A stretch of 64,000 bases of DNA from Methylosinus sporium (GCF_003113265.1 NZ_PUIV01000009.1:37914-101913), one strand, 5' to 3'; positions 17,671 through 26,462 are shown, counted from the first letter of the stretch. A program made the numbers and translations. Notes: a model not told the origin generated them from the letters alone.

Positions 17671-18776
17671 CGATCGCTCCTGCGGAGCAAAATTTCGATA
17701 CGGCGATTGACCGCCGCGAGCGGCTCTTTGGGGGTCTTCGGCCGACGGTCGGCGTAGCCCGCGATCTTCACCACGCGCTTTTCCGGGAGCCCGCCCCGCA
17801 CGAGCATGTAATAAGCCATATTGGCGCGATCGGAGGAGAGTCGCCAATTGTCATAGGCGGCCGATTTATACGATCGCCCGTCCGTATGTCCGCGCAGCTC
17901 GATTTCGCCGCTCTGCTTGGCCAAGAGCTGGCCGATCTTTCCGATGATGCGCACTGCCTGCGGCCGGGGCTCGACCGAGCCCACCGCGAACATGGAAAAA
18001 TTAGCGTCGTCGGTGAGGCTGATGAGCACCCCCTCCTGAGTCTCGGTCACTTCGACATGCGGCATGTCGCGCAGAGCGGCGGCCTCGGCCTTGACGACCT
18101 TTTCGACCGCGGCCCTCATGCCCGCCGCAGCGGCTTCGCCCTTCTTGTCATCGACGGACGGCGGCGCTGCGAGCGCCGCGCGTTGCGAAAGCGCCGAGGA
18201 TTTGGAGCCGCCGCGCGGAGTCGAAGCAGCGGGCTTCGGGCGCGGCGCCTCCACAGGCTCGGCGGATATCGATTTATCGGGCGATCCATTGTCCTCGATG
18301 CGCTCTTCTACATAGCCGACGCCATGCGCGCTGCGATCGAAAGGATCGCCGAAGGACGAAGCCAGTGGTGATTTGCGGTCGATCTCATCGAGCGTCGACA
18401 TCGGGTCATAGAGGAGCGCAGCCTCTCGCTGCGGACTGCCCTTCTCTGCGGGACCGGGGGGCGCGGAAGCGATCGCGCCCTGGTCCGGCGCAGTGCTGGA
18501 CTGCTGGCTCTTGCCCTGGCCGGCCTCGGCCGGATCCCGCAATCCCTTATGCGCCGGATTAGAGTCGATGAGCTGCACGGGATTGAAATATTGAACGATC
18601 GCCGCCTTGGTTTCCTTCGAGGTCGAATTGATGAGCCACATAACCAGAAAGAAGGCCATCATTGCGGTCATGAAATCGGCGAAGGCGAGCTTCCAGACGC
18701 CGCCGTGATGACCCTCCTCCTCCTCCCCGTGCTTCTTGCGGATGAAGATGATCTCGCTTTCCTCGTGATCGCTCAT
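17667..18776 (-). CDS. motB: Flagellar motor stator protein MotB
   Basis: MotB anchors the stator to peptidoglycan and provides the proton-binding aspartate. The 369-residue product has a charged cytoplasmic N-terminus. Its single membrane helix (ADFMTAMMAFFLVMWLI) carries the key Asp at residue 34. A long Pro/Ala/Ser-rich linker of about 150 residues typical of rhizobial MotB follows. The C-terminal OmpA-like domain has EIELRGHTDGRSYKS and NWRLSSDRANMAYYML. It overlaps both neighbours by 4 bp (fliH-like and motC). Confidence 0.96.
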   Translation of the reverse strand: MSDHEESEIIFIRKKHGEEEEGHHGGVWKLAFADFMTAMMAFFLVMWLINSTSKETKAAIVQYFNPVQLIDSNPAHKGLRDPAEAGQGKSQQSSTAPDQGAIASAPPGPAEKGSPQREAALLYDPMSTLDEIDRKSPLASSFGDPFDRSAHGVGYVEERIEDNGSPDKSISAEPVEAPRPKPAASTPRGGSKSSALSQRAALAAPPSVDDKKGEAAAAGMRAAVEKVVKAEAAALRDMPHVEVTETQEGVLISLTDDANFSMFAVGSVEPRPQAVRIIGKIGQLLAKQSGEIELRGHTDGRSYKSAAYDNWRLSSDRANMAYYMLVRGGLPEKRVVKIAGYADRRPKTPKEPLAAVNRRIEILLRRSDR

Positions 18777-19429
18777 GCGGCGTCGTCCTCTTCGCGCAGC
18801 TGCGCCATCCAGTCGCCGAGGCGGGTTTCGATCGTCGTCGCATCGAGGCGCGCGCGCACGTCGACGCCTGTGACGTCGTCGATCTTGGTGGCGATATCCT
18901 CGCTATGCAATTTCGTGCAGATTGCTTCGAGCAAATCCACGGGCCCGCTCAGATGGACCACTGGATTTTCGCGATCCGCGATCAAGACTCGTAATGTCTC
19001 TATGAGGCCGGCCAGCATCCGCTCTCGGATTTCGCGCACCACGAAAGGCTCGAGTATGTGCTCGACATCATCGCCGATGCGCGCGGAGAAACGGCTCAAC
19101 GCGTCTCGAAAATCGCGAGCGAGCTTTTCGCCTTCCTCACGCGACCAGCGGCGACGCTCCTCCTCCAAGCGCTGGGCGAAGGTTGCGCGCTCGCGCTCGA
19201 TTTCTTCATCGAATTGGAGCTCGGCGGCCGCTCGCCCCTCCTCGAGCAATTGCTCCCGCAGCTCATCGGTCAGCCGCGGCCACAAATCTTCCGGCTCGGC
19301 CTCTGGGATTTCGAGCTCCGGCTCCGGCTCTACGACCTCTAGCGCGAGCGCGAGCGGAGGCGGTTCGGGCGCGATGATCGTCGGCGGCTCGTCGAAGCGC
19401 GGGAGATAAAAGGCGACCGAGCGCGCCAT
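18773..19429 (-). CDS. FliH-like flagellar assembly protein
   Basis: The product has 218 residues from ATG 19429, which overlaps the fliF stop by one base (TGATG). Residues 20-50 are Pro/Glu-rich, and residues 55-115 form a charged coiled coil (LEEGRAAAELQFDEEIERER). The C-terminal domain (residues 130-215) contains LIETLRVLIADRENPVVHLS and the segment GPVDLLEAI. This layout matches FliH/YscL-type stalk proteins that regulate the FliI ATPase. Its place directly after fliF supports that, though fliI is remote. The call rests on architecture and context rather than strong motif identity. Confidence 0.65.
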   Translation of the reverse strand: MARSVAFYLPRFDEPPTIIAPEPPPLALALEVVEPEPELEIPEAEPEDLWPRLTDELREQLLEEGRAAAELQFDEEIERERATFAQRLEEERRRWSREEGEKLARDFRDALSRFSARIGDDVEHILEPFVVREIRERMLAGLIETLRVLIADRENPVVHLSGPVDLLEAICTKLHSEDIATKIDDVTGVDVRARLDATTIETRLGDWMAQLREEDDAA

Positions 19430-21078
19430 CAGACGCGTCCCTCCGCATACATCCATTGCTTCAATATCGCTACAGCCTGCATCTCATCGGCTTCGATCAG
19501 CTGCTCGAGCCGTTTCTGCTGAGTGAATTTTCCGTGATCGGCGATGTCTTCGATGAGACCTGTGTCGACGGCCGCGGCCATTGTGAATTCCGGCGCTTCG
19601 AGCGGCGTGAAGGGCAGCTCCACCGCATTATCCATATCGAGCATTGGCGCGGCATCTTGGGCGAGAGCCGTCGCCGGCGTCTCGGCGAGCAAAGCGCGCG
19701 ACGCCGGACGCAGACCGAAAACGACGAGCATCACAGTGACGGCGATCAGCGCAAAGGCGTTGATGACCGAGCCGAGCTGGTGGGTGAGCGCGTCGGCCCA
19801 GCCCGGCGCCTCGACCGGGCCCATGTCGTTCTCATTCGGCATGAAGTCGACGGCCGAGACCTTGACAGTGTCGCCACGCTCCTTGCGCAGGCCGGCCGCG
19901 GTGGAGACCAATTGCTCGATCTCCTTGATCTGTCGCTCGATGGCTTCAGGCTTGGGTCCGTCTTTGCCCGGCCCGCCGAGGCTCGCGCGATTGACCAGCA
20001 CCGCGATCGAAATGCCTTCCACCGTATAGCCGCCGCTCACCGTGGTGATCGTCTTGGACGAGAGCTCGAAATTGGTGAGCTCTTCGTTTTTCTTGTTCTC
20101 GTCGTTGGACTGCTTTCCCTCGGAGGCGGATGGCTTGTTGTCCTGCGGAATGTTGCGGTCCGCGCCGGCGGCGCCGGTGGTGCTGTTGTTCTGCGACGTC
20201 GAGTTCTCCTTGACGACGCGCACCGATCGCTCGACCCGCGATTCGGGATCGAAGATCGTCTCATTTGTCTGCTTGCGATCGGTGTTGATGCGCGTTCGCA
20301 CGCTGACCTGGAAATTAGACATGCGCAGATAGGGCGTCAGCGTGCGACGGATATTGTCCTGAATGTCCTTGGCGACCGTGCGCTCCAGCGTCAGCGTCTT
20401 GCTCGGCACGGCGTCGTTCTCGTCGCCGGCGGAAGTGGTGAGTAGCATTCCGTCGGTGTTGAGCACCGTCACCTGATCGACCGACATGCCGGGAATGGAG
20501 GCGGCGACAAGATGGCGTATAGCGTGCGCCGCCTTCGAATCGTCCGGACTCTCGGTACGAATCACGACGGAGGCGGAGGGCGGCTGCTTGGCGCGGCGGA
20601 AGGAGCCCTCGTCGGCGAGGACGATATGGACGCGCGCCGCCTTCACTCCGCGAATCAGCTGAATGGTGCGGGCGAGTTCGCCCTCGAGCGCGCGAATGCG
20701 CGTGACCTCTTGCATGAAAGAAGTGAGGCCGAGCGATCCGACCTTGTCGAAGAGCTCGTAGCCCGCATTTGCGCTCTGCGGAAGGCCGCGTTCGGCGAGC
20801 ATCATGCGCGCCGGCGCAGTCTGACCATAATGGACGGAGACGGCATTGCCCTCGGGATTGATATCGAAAGGAATGCCGCTCGACTTCAATGCGGCCCCGA
20901 TACGGCTCACATCCTCGCGATCGAGGCCCGCATAGAGCACTTCGAAATTCGGACGCGAAAGATAGTAGGCCCCGACCCCGGTCACCGCCAGGACGAGGAC
21001 GAAGATCATGGCGAGGGCCGCGAGCTTGCGGGGACCAAGTCCGAGCAGATTGTCTCGCAGCTGATTTAGGCGGTCCAT
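19429..21078 (-). CDS. fliF: Flagellar MS-ring protein FliF
   Basis: FliF forms the MS ring, the base on which the export gate, rod and C ring assemble. The 549-residue product has an N-terminal membrane helix near residues 18-40 (ALAMIFVLVLAVTGVGAYYL), two ring-building motifs with LYAGLDREDVSRIGAALKSS and RVHIVLADEGSFRR, and a long low-complexity middle. A second membrane helix lies near residue 450 (INAFALIAVTVMLVVFGL), followed by the FliG-binding tail. It heads the fliF-fliH-like-motB-motC-fliK unit. The shared upstream element lies 53 bp before it. Confidence 0.97.
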   Translation of the reverse strand: MDRLNQLRDNLLGLGPRKLAALAMIFVLVLAVTGVGAYYLSRPNFEVLYAGLDREDVSRIGAALKSSGIPFDINPEGNAVSVHYGQTAPARMMLAERGLPQSANAGYELFDKVGSLGLTSFMQEVTRIRALEGELARTIQLIRGVKAARVHIVLADEGSFRRAKQPPSASVVIRTESPDDSKAAHAIRHLVAASIPGMSVDQVTVLNTDGMLLTTSAGDENDAVPSKTLTLERTVAKDIQDNIRRTLTPYLRMSNFQVSVRTRINTDRKQTNETIFDPESRVERSVRVVKENSTSQNNSTTGAAGADRNIPQDNKPSASEGKQSNDENKKNEELTNFELSSKTITTVSGGYTVEGISIAVLVNRASLGGPGKDGPKPEAIERQIKEIEQLVSTAAGLRKERGDTVKVSAVDFMPNENDMGPVEAPGWADALTHQLGSVINAFALIAVTVMLVVFGLRPASRALLAETPATALAQDAAPMLDMDNAVELPFTPLEAPEFTMAAAVDTGLIEDIADHGKFTQQKRLEQLIEADEMQAVAILKQWMYAEGRV

Positions 21079-21130
21079 TGGGGCGTTTCATCGGGTTGAC
21101 GCGATGTGATGGCCCAATGTGCCGCCTGTG

Positions 21131-21145
21131 GCTTGTGCGAACTTT
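21131..21145 (-). promoter_or_regulatory. Shared flagellar upstream element, fliF copy (divergent)
   Basis: The coding-strand sequence AAAGTTCGCACAAGC lies 53 bp upstream of fliF. The core matches the motA copy except for one base (CGCACAAGC versus CGCGCAAGC), but the left CAGC part is not conserved. It is the weakest of the six proposed copies. Confidence 0.45.
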
Positions 21146-21166
21146 GCCGAGCGTCTCACCTGAAAG

Positions 21167-21204
21167 GAGCGAGGGCCTCGCCGGCCGCGGCAAGGCCCTC
21201 GCTC
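21167..21204 (-). terminator. Hairpin terminator after flagellin 1
   Basis: A perfect 12-bp GC-rich stem (21167-21178 with 21193-21204) encloses a 14-base loop. It lies just past the flagellin stop at 21221. On the minus strand it is followed by CTTTC rather than a long U tract. It probably ends the flagellin transcript before the fliF promoter. Confidence 0.65.
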
Positions 21205-21220
21205 GAATGCTCGCCAGCGG

Positions 21221-22132
21221 TCACTGGAAGAGCTTGAGGATGATCTGGCTGTTCTGGTTTGCGATCGACAGGGACTGAACACCGAGCTGCTGCTGCGTCT
21301 GTAGCGCCTGCAGGCGCGTCGACGCCTCGTTCATATCGGCGTCGACCAGCGAGCTCACGCCATTGGTGAGCGCTTCGTTCAGCGTCTTCACGAAGGCCGC
21401 TTGGCCGGTGATCGTCGTCTGCGTCGCGCCGATCTGGGCGCCGTATTTGGTGAGATCGGAGATCACCTTGTCGGCGTTGGTCAACGTATCTCCGAGAACC
21501 GAGCTCGAGGCGACGTCCGTTATCGACAAATTGGTGAAATCCGTCGCAGCCGACGCTCCCGTGCCCTGAGCGGCTTCGAGAATGCCGGCGCCGGCCGCGA
21601 CAGCGGGCGAAGCGCCGCCGCCGCCGATCAGCGCAGTCGCGGTGAGATCGATCGTGTTGAGAGCCGAGGCCGTCGCGCCGCCGCCATCTGTGTAGGAGGC
21701 GATGAAGGCGAAGGAGGATTGCGAGCCGTCGAGGATATTGAGCCCGTTGAAGCTCGCCGAGGTGACGATGCTTCGGAGCTGATTGCTGAGGCCGGTGAGG
21801 CTCGTGCCGATCTTGGCCGTATCGGCGCCGGGCTGCGCCGCCTGCGCCACCGCCGATTTGATGTTGTTGAGCACGGAGATCGCATTGGTGACGGCGGTCT
21901 GAGCGATGTTGAGAAGGGACGAACTCACCGACATCGAATCGCCGATCGTCGACAGCACGCCCTGATCGGACTTCATCGTCTCGGCGATCGACCAGGTGGA
22001 GGCGTTATCGGTGGCGCTCGAAATCTTGAGACCGGTCGAGACTTCCTTCTGCGTGCTCGCGAGCGCTTGCTGCGTCGAGCGAAGCGATTGAAGGGCCGTG
22101 ATAGCCGAGGCGTTAGTGAGAATGCTGGACAT
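21221..22132 (-). CDS. Flagellin (copy 1)
   Basis: Flagellin is the filament subunit. The 303-residue product has the conserved N-terminal D0/D1 region (SSILTNASAITALQSLRSTQ, SSATDNASTWSIAETMKSDQ). A short variable centre follows (about residues 120-200), then the C-terminal D1/D0 helix (LVDADMNEASTRLQALQTQQ, ending SQIILKLFQ). It is the short alphaproteobacterial type lacking D2/D3 domains. It aligns without gaps to the second flagellin 338 bp upstream, so the pair arose by tandem duplication. Translation is probably governed by FlbT/FlaF encoded at 32.6-33.4 kb. Confidence 0.96.
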   Translation of the reverse strand: MSSILTNASAITALQSLRSTQQALASTQKEVSTGLKISSATDNASTWSIAETMKSDQGVLSTIGDSMSVSSSLLNIAQTAVTNAISVLNNIKSAVAQAAQPGADTAKIGTSLTGLSNQLRSIVTSASFNGLNILDGSQSSFAFIASYTDGGGATASALNTIDLTATALIGGGGASPAVAAGAGILEAAQGTGASAATDFTNLSITDVASSSVLGDTLTNADKVISDLTKYGAQIGATQTTITGQAAFVKTLNEALTNGVSSLVDADMNEASTRLQALQTQQQLGVQSLSIANQNSQIILKLFQ

Positions 22133-22172
22133 GACTCATCGATCCCTTTTGGGGTGGAACTAGTGACGAAAG

Positions 22173-22240
22173 GCATCCCGGAATTTCACCGGCTCGACGG
22201 AAACGGCATCATGCCTTTGGGCTCACGAGCCCTATCCGAA
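22173..22240 (-). promoter_or_regulatory. Conserved flagellin leader/promoter block, copy 1
   Basis: About 65 bp here are nearly identical to 23415-23480 upstream of the second flagellin. The block runs from CATCCCGGAA through GGCTCGACGG to CCCTATCCGAAG. It contains the 11-bp palindrome GGCATCATGCC at 22205-22215, 73 bp before the ATG. It probably holds the promoter, 5' leader and a regulator or FlbT target. No standard sigma-28 or sigma-54 box is clear. The remaining 22241-22410 is non-coding with two TAACCT repeats (22344, 22357). Confidence 0.6.
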
Positions 22241-22410
22241 GCAGTCAACGGCGGAGCGCCGGCGCATCGCGGGAGCCGATCCGCTCGACGACGCATCGAA
22301 ACCAGCGCGGTCTCGACGGCTACAGCACAGCCTGCACGATCGTTAACCTAACTAGATAACCTTAACAAAGGTCTAAGCGAGCGGAGCCTTCACCCTGCGC
22401 AAACGACAAA

Positions 22411-22436
22411 AAGCCGCGCCCCGAAGGGCGCGGCTT
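22411..22436 (-). terminator. Rho-independent terminator after flagellin 2
   Basis: The 11-bp stem AAGCCGCGCCC/GGGCGCGGCTT with a CGAA tetraloop is followed on the minus strand by a U tract (complement of AAAAA at 22408-22412). It lies 35 bp past the stop of the second flagellin, so the two flagellins are transcribed separately. Confidence 0.88.
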
Positions 22437-22470
22437 CCAATGAATTGAGGAGATGTAGGAAGGCGACGGA

Positions 22471-23382
22471 TTACTGGAACAGGCGCAGGATGATCTGGCT
22501 GTTCTGATTGGCGATCGACAGCGACTGGACGCCGAGCTGCTGCTGCGTCTGCAGAGCCTGCAGGCGGGTCGAGGCCTCGTTCATGTCGGCGTCGACCAGC
22601 GAGCTGACGCCCGCCGTGAGGCTTTCGTTCAGCGTCTTGACGAAGGCGGCCTGACCATTGACGCTGCTCTGCGTGGCGCCGATCTGCGAGGCGTATTTCG
22701 TGAGATCGGCAATCGCCTTGTCGGCGTTGGACAGAGTGTCCGTAATCGTCGCGCTGGAAGAGACATCCGACGAGGAAAGGCTCGTGAAGTCCGTCGCCGC
22801 CGTGGCGCCGGTGGCCTGAGCGACCTCCAATATGCCGGCGCCGGCCGCGACCACGGGCGAGGCCCCGCCGCCGCCGATCAGAGCGGTGGCGTTGAGGTCG
22901 ATCGTGTTCAGGGACGAAGCCGCAGTGCCGGATCCGTCGCTATAGGACGCGATGGAGTTGAAAGTGCTGCGCGAGCCATCGAGCAGGTTCAAGCCGTTGA
23001 AGTTCGCCGAGGTGACGATGCTCTTGAGCTGGTCGCTGAGGCCGGTGAGGCTGGTGCCGATCTTGGCCGTGTCGGCGCCGGGCTGAGCGGCCTGCGCGAC
23101 CGCGGATTTGATGTTGTTGATCACCGAAATGGCGTTGGTCACCGCCGCGGTGGCGACATTCAGCACCGAGGAGCTGACCGACAGCGAGTCGGTGATAGTG
23201 GAGAGAACGCCCTGGTCCGATTTCATCGTCTGGGCGATCGACCAGGTGGAGGCGTTGTCCGTGGCCGAGGAAATCTTCAGGCCGGTCGAAATCTCCTTCT
23301 GCGTCGAAGCGAGAGACGACTGGACCGAGCGCAGCGACTGGAGAGCGGTAATGGCGGAGGCGTTGGTCAGAATGCTGGACAT
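22471..23382 (-). CDS. Flagellin (copy 2)
   Basis: This is the second 303-residue flagellin. It starts at ATG 23382 (SSILTNASAITALQSLRSVQ); the longer open frame upstream is leader sequence. N- and C-terminal helices are nearly the same as in copy 1. Most differences fall in the central region, for example DLTATALIGG versus DLNATALIGG and DVASSSVLGD versus DVSSSATITD. It has its own leader and terminator. Two similar flagellins suggest a mixed filament, as in rhizobia with complex or multi-flagellin filaments. Confidence 0.96.
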   Translation of the reverse strand: MSSILTNASAITALQSLRSVQSSLASTQKEISTGLKISSATDNASTWSIAQTMKSDQGVLSTITDSLSVSSSVLNVATAAVTNAISVINNIKSAVAQAAQPGADTAKIGTSLTGLSDQLKSIVTSANFNGLNLLDGSRSTFNSIASYSDGSGTAASSLNTIDLNATALIGGGGASPVVAAGAGILEVAQATGATAATDFTSLSSSDVSSSATITDTLSNADKAIADLTKYASQIGATQSSVNGQAAFVKTLNESLTAGVSSLVDADMNEASTRLQALQTQQQLGVQSLSIANQNSQIILRLFQ

Positions 23383-23414
23383 GACTCGTCGATCCTTGGA
23401 TGAGGTGAACGCGA

Positions 23415-23480
23415 CATCCCGGAAATTCACCGGCTCGACGGAAGCGGCATCATGCCTTGGGCGCCCTCGCCCTATCCGAA
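23415..23480 (-). promoter_or_regulatory. Conserved flagellin leader/promoter block, copy 2
   Basis: This is the counterpart of 22173-22240, with the palindrome GGCATCATGCC at 23446-23456, 64 bp before the flagellin 2 ATG. The block is the only strongly conserved non-coding stretch between the two flagellin upstream regions. The remaining 23481-23635 shows only a near CtrA half-site pair (TTAA-N7-CTAA at 23581). Confidence 0.6.
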
Positions 23481-23635
23481 GAACTCTGTCGACGGCGCGT
23501 CTGCGGTCTCGCAAGGCCGCGCCGGACAATCGGATATTACACGCGAGGCGAAGGACCGCCACAATTCGCAGAAAATGCGATTAATGAAGGCCTAACAGAG
23601 AGTTGTGCTGGCGGAGCCGGGCGCAGCGCGCGCGC

Positions 23636-24367
23636 CTATGAATAGGATCGAATAAGGCTGCCGACGAGTAGATTCCACCCGTCGATCAAAATGAAGAACA
23701 GCACTTTTATGGGAAGCGAAATGGCTGTCGGCGGCAGCATCATCATGCCCATCGACATTGTAATGACGGCGACGATCATATCGATGACGAGAAATGGCAG
23801 GACGATGAGAAACCCGATCTCGAAGCCGCGGCGCAGCTCCGAAATCATGAAGGCCGGGGCGAGCACTTGAAGTCCGAGCTTGTCATAGTCGGCGGTGGGC
23901 GCTTTGTCCTTGGTGAGATTCTCGAACAGCTTGATGTCCTTGTCGCGGACATTGGCGATCATGAAGCGTCGGAACGGCTGCGAAATCTTCTCGAACGCCT
24001 CGACCTCGGTGATTTTATTGTCCATCAATGGCTTAAGTCCGTCCTTCCAGGCCGCGTCGAAGGTCGGCGCCATGACGTAGAAGGTCATGAACAAGGCGAG
24101 GCTGATGAGAACGAGATTGGCCGGCGTGCTCTGCAGCCCCAGTCCGCTACGCAGAAACGACAGCGCAATGGCGAAGCGAGTGAAGCTCGTCACCATTATG
24201 AGCAGACCGGGAGCAATGGAGAGGACCGTCAATATCACGAGGAGCTGCACGATCCTCCCGCTCGCCGAGCCCCCTCCGGAAGGCAGCAGAGCGTTGAGAT
24301 CGAGCCCCTGCGCAAAGACGGCCGTCGGCGCGAGCAGAAGAATGAGAATCGCAGCCGCGCGCTTCAT
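23636..24367 (-). CDS. fliP: Flagellar export gate protein FliP
   Basis: FliP is a core pore subunit of the flagellar type III export gate. The 243-residue product has a cleavable signal peptide (MKRAAAILILLLAPTAVFAQ) as FliP proteins do. The family motifs LLVILTVLSIAPGLLIMVTS, SFTRFAIALSFLR and EVEAFEKISQPFRRFM are present. The C-terminal membrane pair is GFLIVLPFLVIDMIVAVITM and LPIKVLFFILIDGWNLLVGS. It overlaps fliL by 4 bp and is last in the motE-flgH-fliL-fliP unit. No fliO is seen. Confidence 0.97.
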   Translation of the reverse strand: MKRAAAILILLLAPTAVFAQGLDLNALLPSGGGSASGRIVQLLVILTVLSIAPGLLIMVTSFTRFAIALSFLRSGLGLQSTPANLVLISLALFMTFYVMAPTFDAAWKDGLKPLMDNKITEVEAFEKISQPFRRFMIANVRDKDIKLFENLTKDKAPTADYDKLGLQVLAPAFMISELRRGFEIGFLIVLPFLVIDMIVAVITMSMGMMMLPPTAISLPIKVLFFILIDGWNLLVGSLIRSYS

Positions 24368-24945
24368 TGAACGACCAGCGCTTGAATAATGACCTCCTGA
24401 ATATGTCCCTCGGAACGGATCGCCGCCCGATCTGTCAGATCTTCATGCAGCCGTCGCAGGCCGTCGGAGCCCTCGAGCGAGGTGAGCGTCATCGTCCGCA
24501 AAAAAGCGACAATGTCCGCGGTCACCTGCGAGATCAATATGTCGGGCTGCGGCACGGCTTGGGAATCATAGACGATGGACGCCTGCAGCCGCACCCAGCC
24601 GGTTTCCGGCGAAGCCAGATTGGTTACGATCGGCGCCAGCTCCTTGAGCTTCATCTTCGCCTGCCCCGCCCCATCTTTCCCGCCATCGCTCTGCGCCACG
24701 GCGCCATGTCCGCCGCCATGTCCCTTATCCGCCGGCTCGGCGCTCTTTTTCGGCGCCGAGGACTCATGCTGCGGCTCCACCGCCGGCGATTTGGCGGTCG
24801 CCGCCGGATCGCCCGTCAGCGTAAAGCCGAGAAAGCCGCCTCCGCCGGCGCCCAGCGCCGTCGCCACGATGAGCGCGAGCGCCAGCTGCCCAGAGGAGGA
24901 CGATTGTGAATCGGCGGCGGTGGTGGAGGCAGGCGGCGCGGCCAA
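24364..24945 (-). CDS. fliL: Flagellar basal body-associated protein FliL
   Basis: FliL is an inner-membrane protein around the stators that supports torque. The 193-residue product has one membrane helix near residues 20-45 (LALALIVATALGAGGGGFLG). A Lys/Gly-rich linker follows, then a periplasmic stomatin-like domain with LKELAPIVTNLASPETGWVR, LQASIVYDS and VTADIVAFLRTMTLTSLEG. It ends VIIQALVVQ. It overlaps fliP and lies 15 bp after flgH. Confidence 0.92.
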   Translation of the reverse strand: MAAPPASTTAADSQSSSSGQLALALIVATALGAGGGGFLGFTLTGDPAATAKSPAVEPQHESSAPKKSAEPADKGHGGGHGAVAQSDGGKDGAGQAKMKLKELAPIVTNLASPETGWVRLQASIVYDSQAVPQPDILISQVTADIVAFLRTMTLTSLEGSDGLRRLHEDLTDRAAIRSEGHIQEVIIQALVVQ

Positions 24946-24960
24946 ATTCCCCTCCCTGTC

Positions 24961-25686
24961 TCAGAACGGCGCGAATATGTCATAGGCCTGCTGGCCCCAT
25001 GCGGGCTGCTGGACCTCCGACAATCTGCCGCGTCCGCCATAGGAGACGCGCGCCTCGGCGATTTTGTCGTAAGAGATCGTATTGTCCTTGCCGATGTCGC
25101 GCGGTCGCGCAATGCCGGCGATCGTCAGCACGCGCAGCTCGTAGTTGACGCGAATCTCCTGCGATCCGCGCAGCATGAGATTGCCATTGGGCAGAACCGC
25201 AGTGACGACCGCGGCGACCGACAGGCGAATCTGCTCCGACCGATTGATCGACCCCTGCCCTTGAGTCGAGCTGCTCGACTGCAGATCATTATTGACCGAA
25301 CCCGTCCATTTTCGTTCGGGCGGCGTCGAAGACGCGCCGGCGAGGAAATCGAACAGAAACGACCACGTCGTCTTGACCTTGGCATCGCGCGAGCGATCCG
25401 TCGAATTGCCGAGCACGGCCTTGTCGTCCATCGAAATATTGACAGTCACGACATCGCCGACCGCCATCGCCCGAACATCGCGATAGAGATTGACTCGGTT
25501 GTCGTCGAGGCGCATTTGCGGCCCGAGCGCCGGCGGCCGCGTTGCGCCCGTCGGCAGCTGATCGTCATAGGACGACAGACCGCTGCCGACGGGACTCATA
25601 TGCGGCTCACGCCCTATGTCGCGCGGGTCGGTGGCGCATCCGGCGAGCGCAAGAACCGAACCGATCGCCATACCCAGTCTCTTCAT
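24961..25686 (-). CDS. flgH: Flagellar L-ring lipoprotein FlgH
   Basis: FlgH forms the outer-membrane L ring. The 241-residue product has a lipoprotein signal with lipobox LAGC (Cys at residue 18). The family core follows: LYRDVRAMAVGDVVTVNISM, a middle Ser/Asn-rich stretch, NGNLMLRGSQEIRVNYELRV, and the terminal ISYDKIAEARVSYGGRGRLS. The start overlaps the motE stop by 4 bp. It is distant from flgA/flgI, its ring partners. Confidence 0.96.
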   Translation of the reverse strand: MKRLGMAIGSVLALAGCATDPRDIGREPHMSPVGSGLSSYDDQLPTGATRPPALGPQMRLDDNRVNLYRDVRAMAVGDVVTVNISMDDKAVLGNSTDRSRDAKVKTTWSFLFDFLAGASSTPPERKWTGSVNNDLQSSSSTQGQGSINRSEQIRLSVAAVVTAVLPNGNLMLRGSQEIRVNYELRVLTIAGIARPRDIGKDNTISYDKIAEARVSYGGRGRLSEVQQPAWGQQAYDIFAPF

Positions 25687-26234
25687 TGCTTCTTTCCGCC
25701 GCCGACGAGACTCGACAATGAGGCCACCTTTTTGGTCAGCAGGACCGCGCGGGACGCCTCCATCTCGTTGAGAATCGCGCTGGACTGCTTGGGTTGCAGC
25801 CGCATCAGCATGGCCGCCGCCATGTCTTCTTCCATATTGGCGAATTGCGCCGCGGCGGCTTCCGGCCGCATACGTCCATATATAGACACCAGCCGCTCAT
25901 CGGTCTGCTTGAGCAGCGTGTCATAGCGATCCAGAACCTCCTGCAGCTCGGCGCGTTTGGCTTCGAGATCGGCGGTCCGCCTGGCGATTCGCTGCTCTAT
26001 GTCGAGTAGCTCCTTCTCCTGCCGCGCATTGCGAGCCGCGCCCGCAGCGGCTGCGACGTCGGCGCAATATTGACGCGCATCGGACGGCGGCGGCGCGACG
26101 CGCGCTTCGCGCACGCGCGGCGCCTCCTCTTTGGCGCTCGGCTCCGCCTTTTTCTGCTCCGCCCCGATGGCGAAGGCGCAGGAAACGAACGCTGTCGCCA
26201 CGACGAGCGGAAGCGCCTTTCGCAAATTTGACAT
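25683..26234 (-). CDS. motE: MotE-family periplasmic motility protein
   Basis: MotE acts as a periplasmic chaperone-like partner of MotC in rhizobia. The product has 183 residues from ATG 26234, with a signal peptide (ALPLVVATAFVSCAFAIGA). A coiled coil covers about residues 65-115 (ELLDIEQRIARRTADLEAKR). The C-terminal MgtE_N-like segment contains YGRMRPEAAAAQFANMEEDM and AAMLMRLQPKQSSAILNEME. The ORF open further upstream is out of context. It starts the motE-flgH-fliL-fliP unit and is divergent from ftcR. The shared element lies 50 bp upstream. Confidence 0.88.
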   Translation of the reverse strand: MSNLRKALPLVVATAFVSCAFAIGAEQKKAEPSAKEEAPRVREARVAPPPSDARQYCADVAAAAGAARNARQEKELLDIEQRIARRTADLEAKRAELQEVLDRYDTLLKQTDERLVSIYGRMRPEAAAAQFANMEEDMAAAMLMRLQPKQSSAILNEMEASRAVLLTKKVASLSSLVGGGKKQ

Positions 26235-26283
26235 TGGCTTGGCTCGACGTCGATCTTTGACGGAGCACAGGCTGCCCGATCCA

Positions 26284-26298
26284 CCTTGCGTGTGGCTT
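26284..26298 (-). promoter_or_regulatory. Shared flagellar upstream element, motE copy
   Basis: The coding-strand sequence AAGCCACACGCAAGG lies 50 bp upstream of motE. The ACGCAAG core is the same as in the flgF, flgB and flgE copies; the ends are less conserved. It lies in the divergent motE-ftcR region (26235-26462), which shows no other clear promoter. Confidence 0.5.
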
Positions 26299-26462
26299 GC
26301 ACCGCGCCAGATCGACGAGCGCGGCGCGGACTCGCGCTCGTAAAAGAAGCATCGCTTTATTTGGTTACTATTTCGTTGACGCCGCGGAATCGATGCGGCT
26401 AAGTAGTCGCTATAGTGATTCGCGCAGATTGCCAGGGCGAGACGCATGTCAAGGGGACGGCA

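Noticed and set aside
21221..23382. Mobile element behind the flagellin duplication
   Set aside because: No transposase, terminal repeats or target duplication flank the pair; a plain tandem duplication explains it.
23581..23595. Near CtrA site TTAA-N7-CTAA upstream of flagellin 2
   Set aside because: It has one mismatch and lies about 200 bp from the start; the first flagellin upstream lacks an equivalent.
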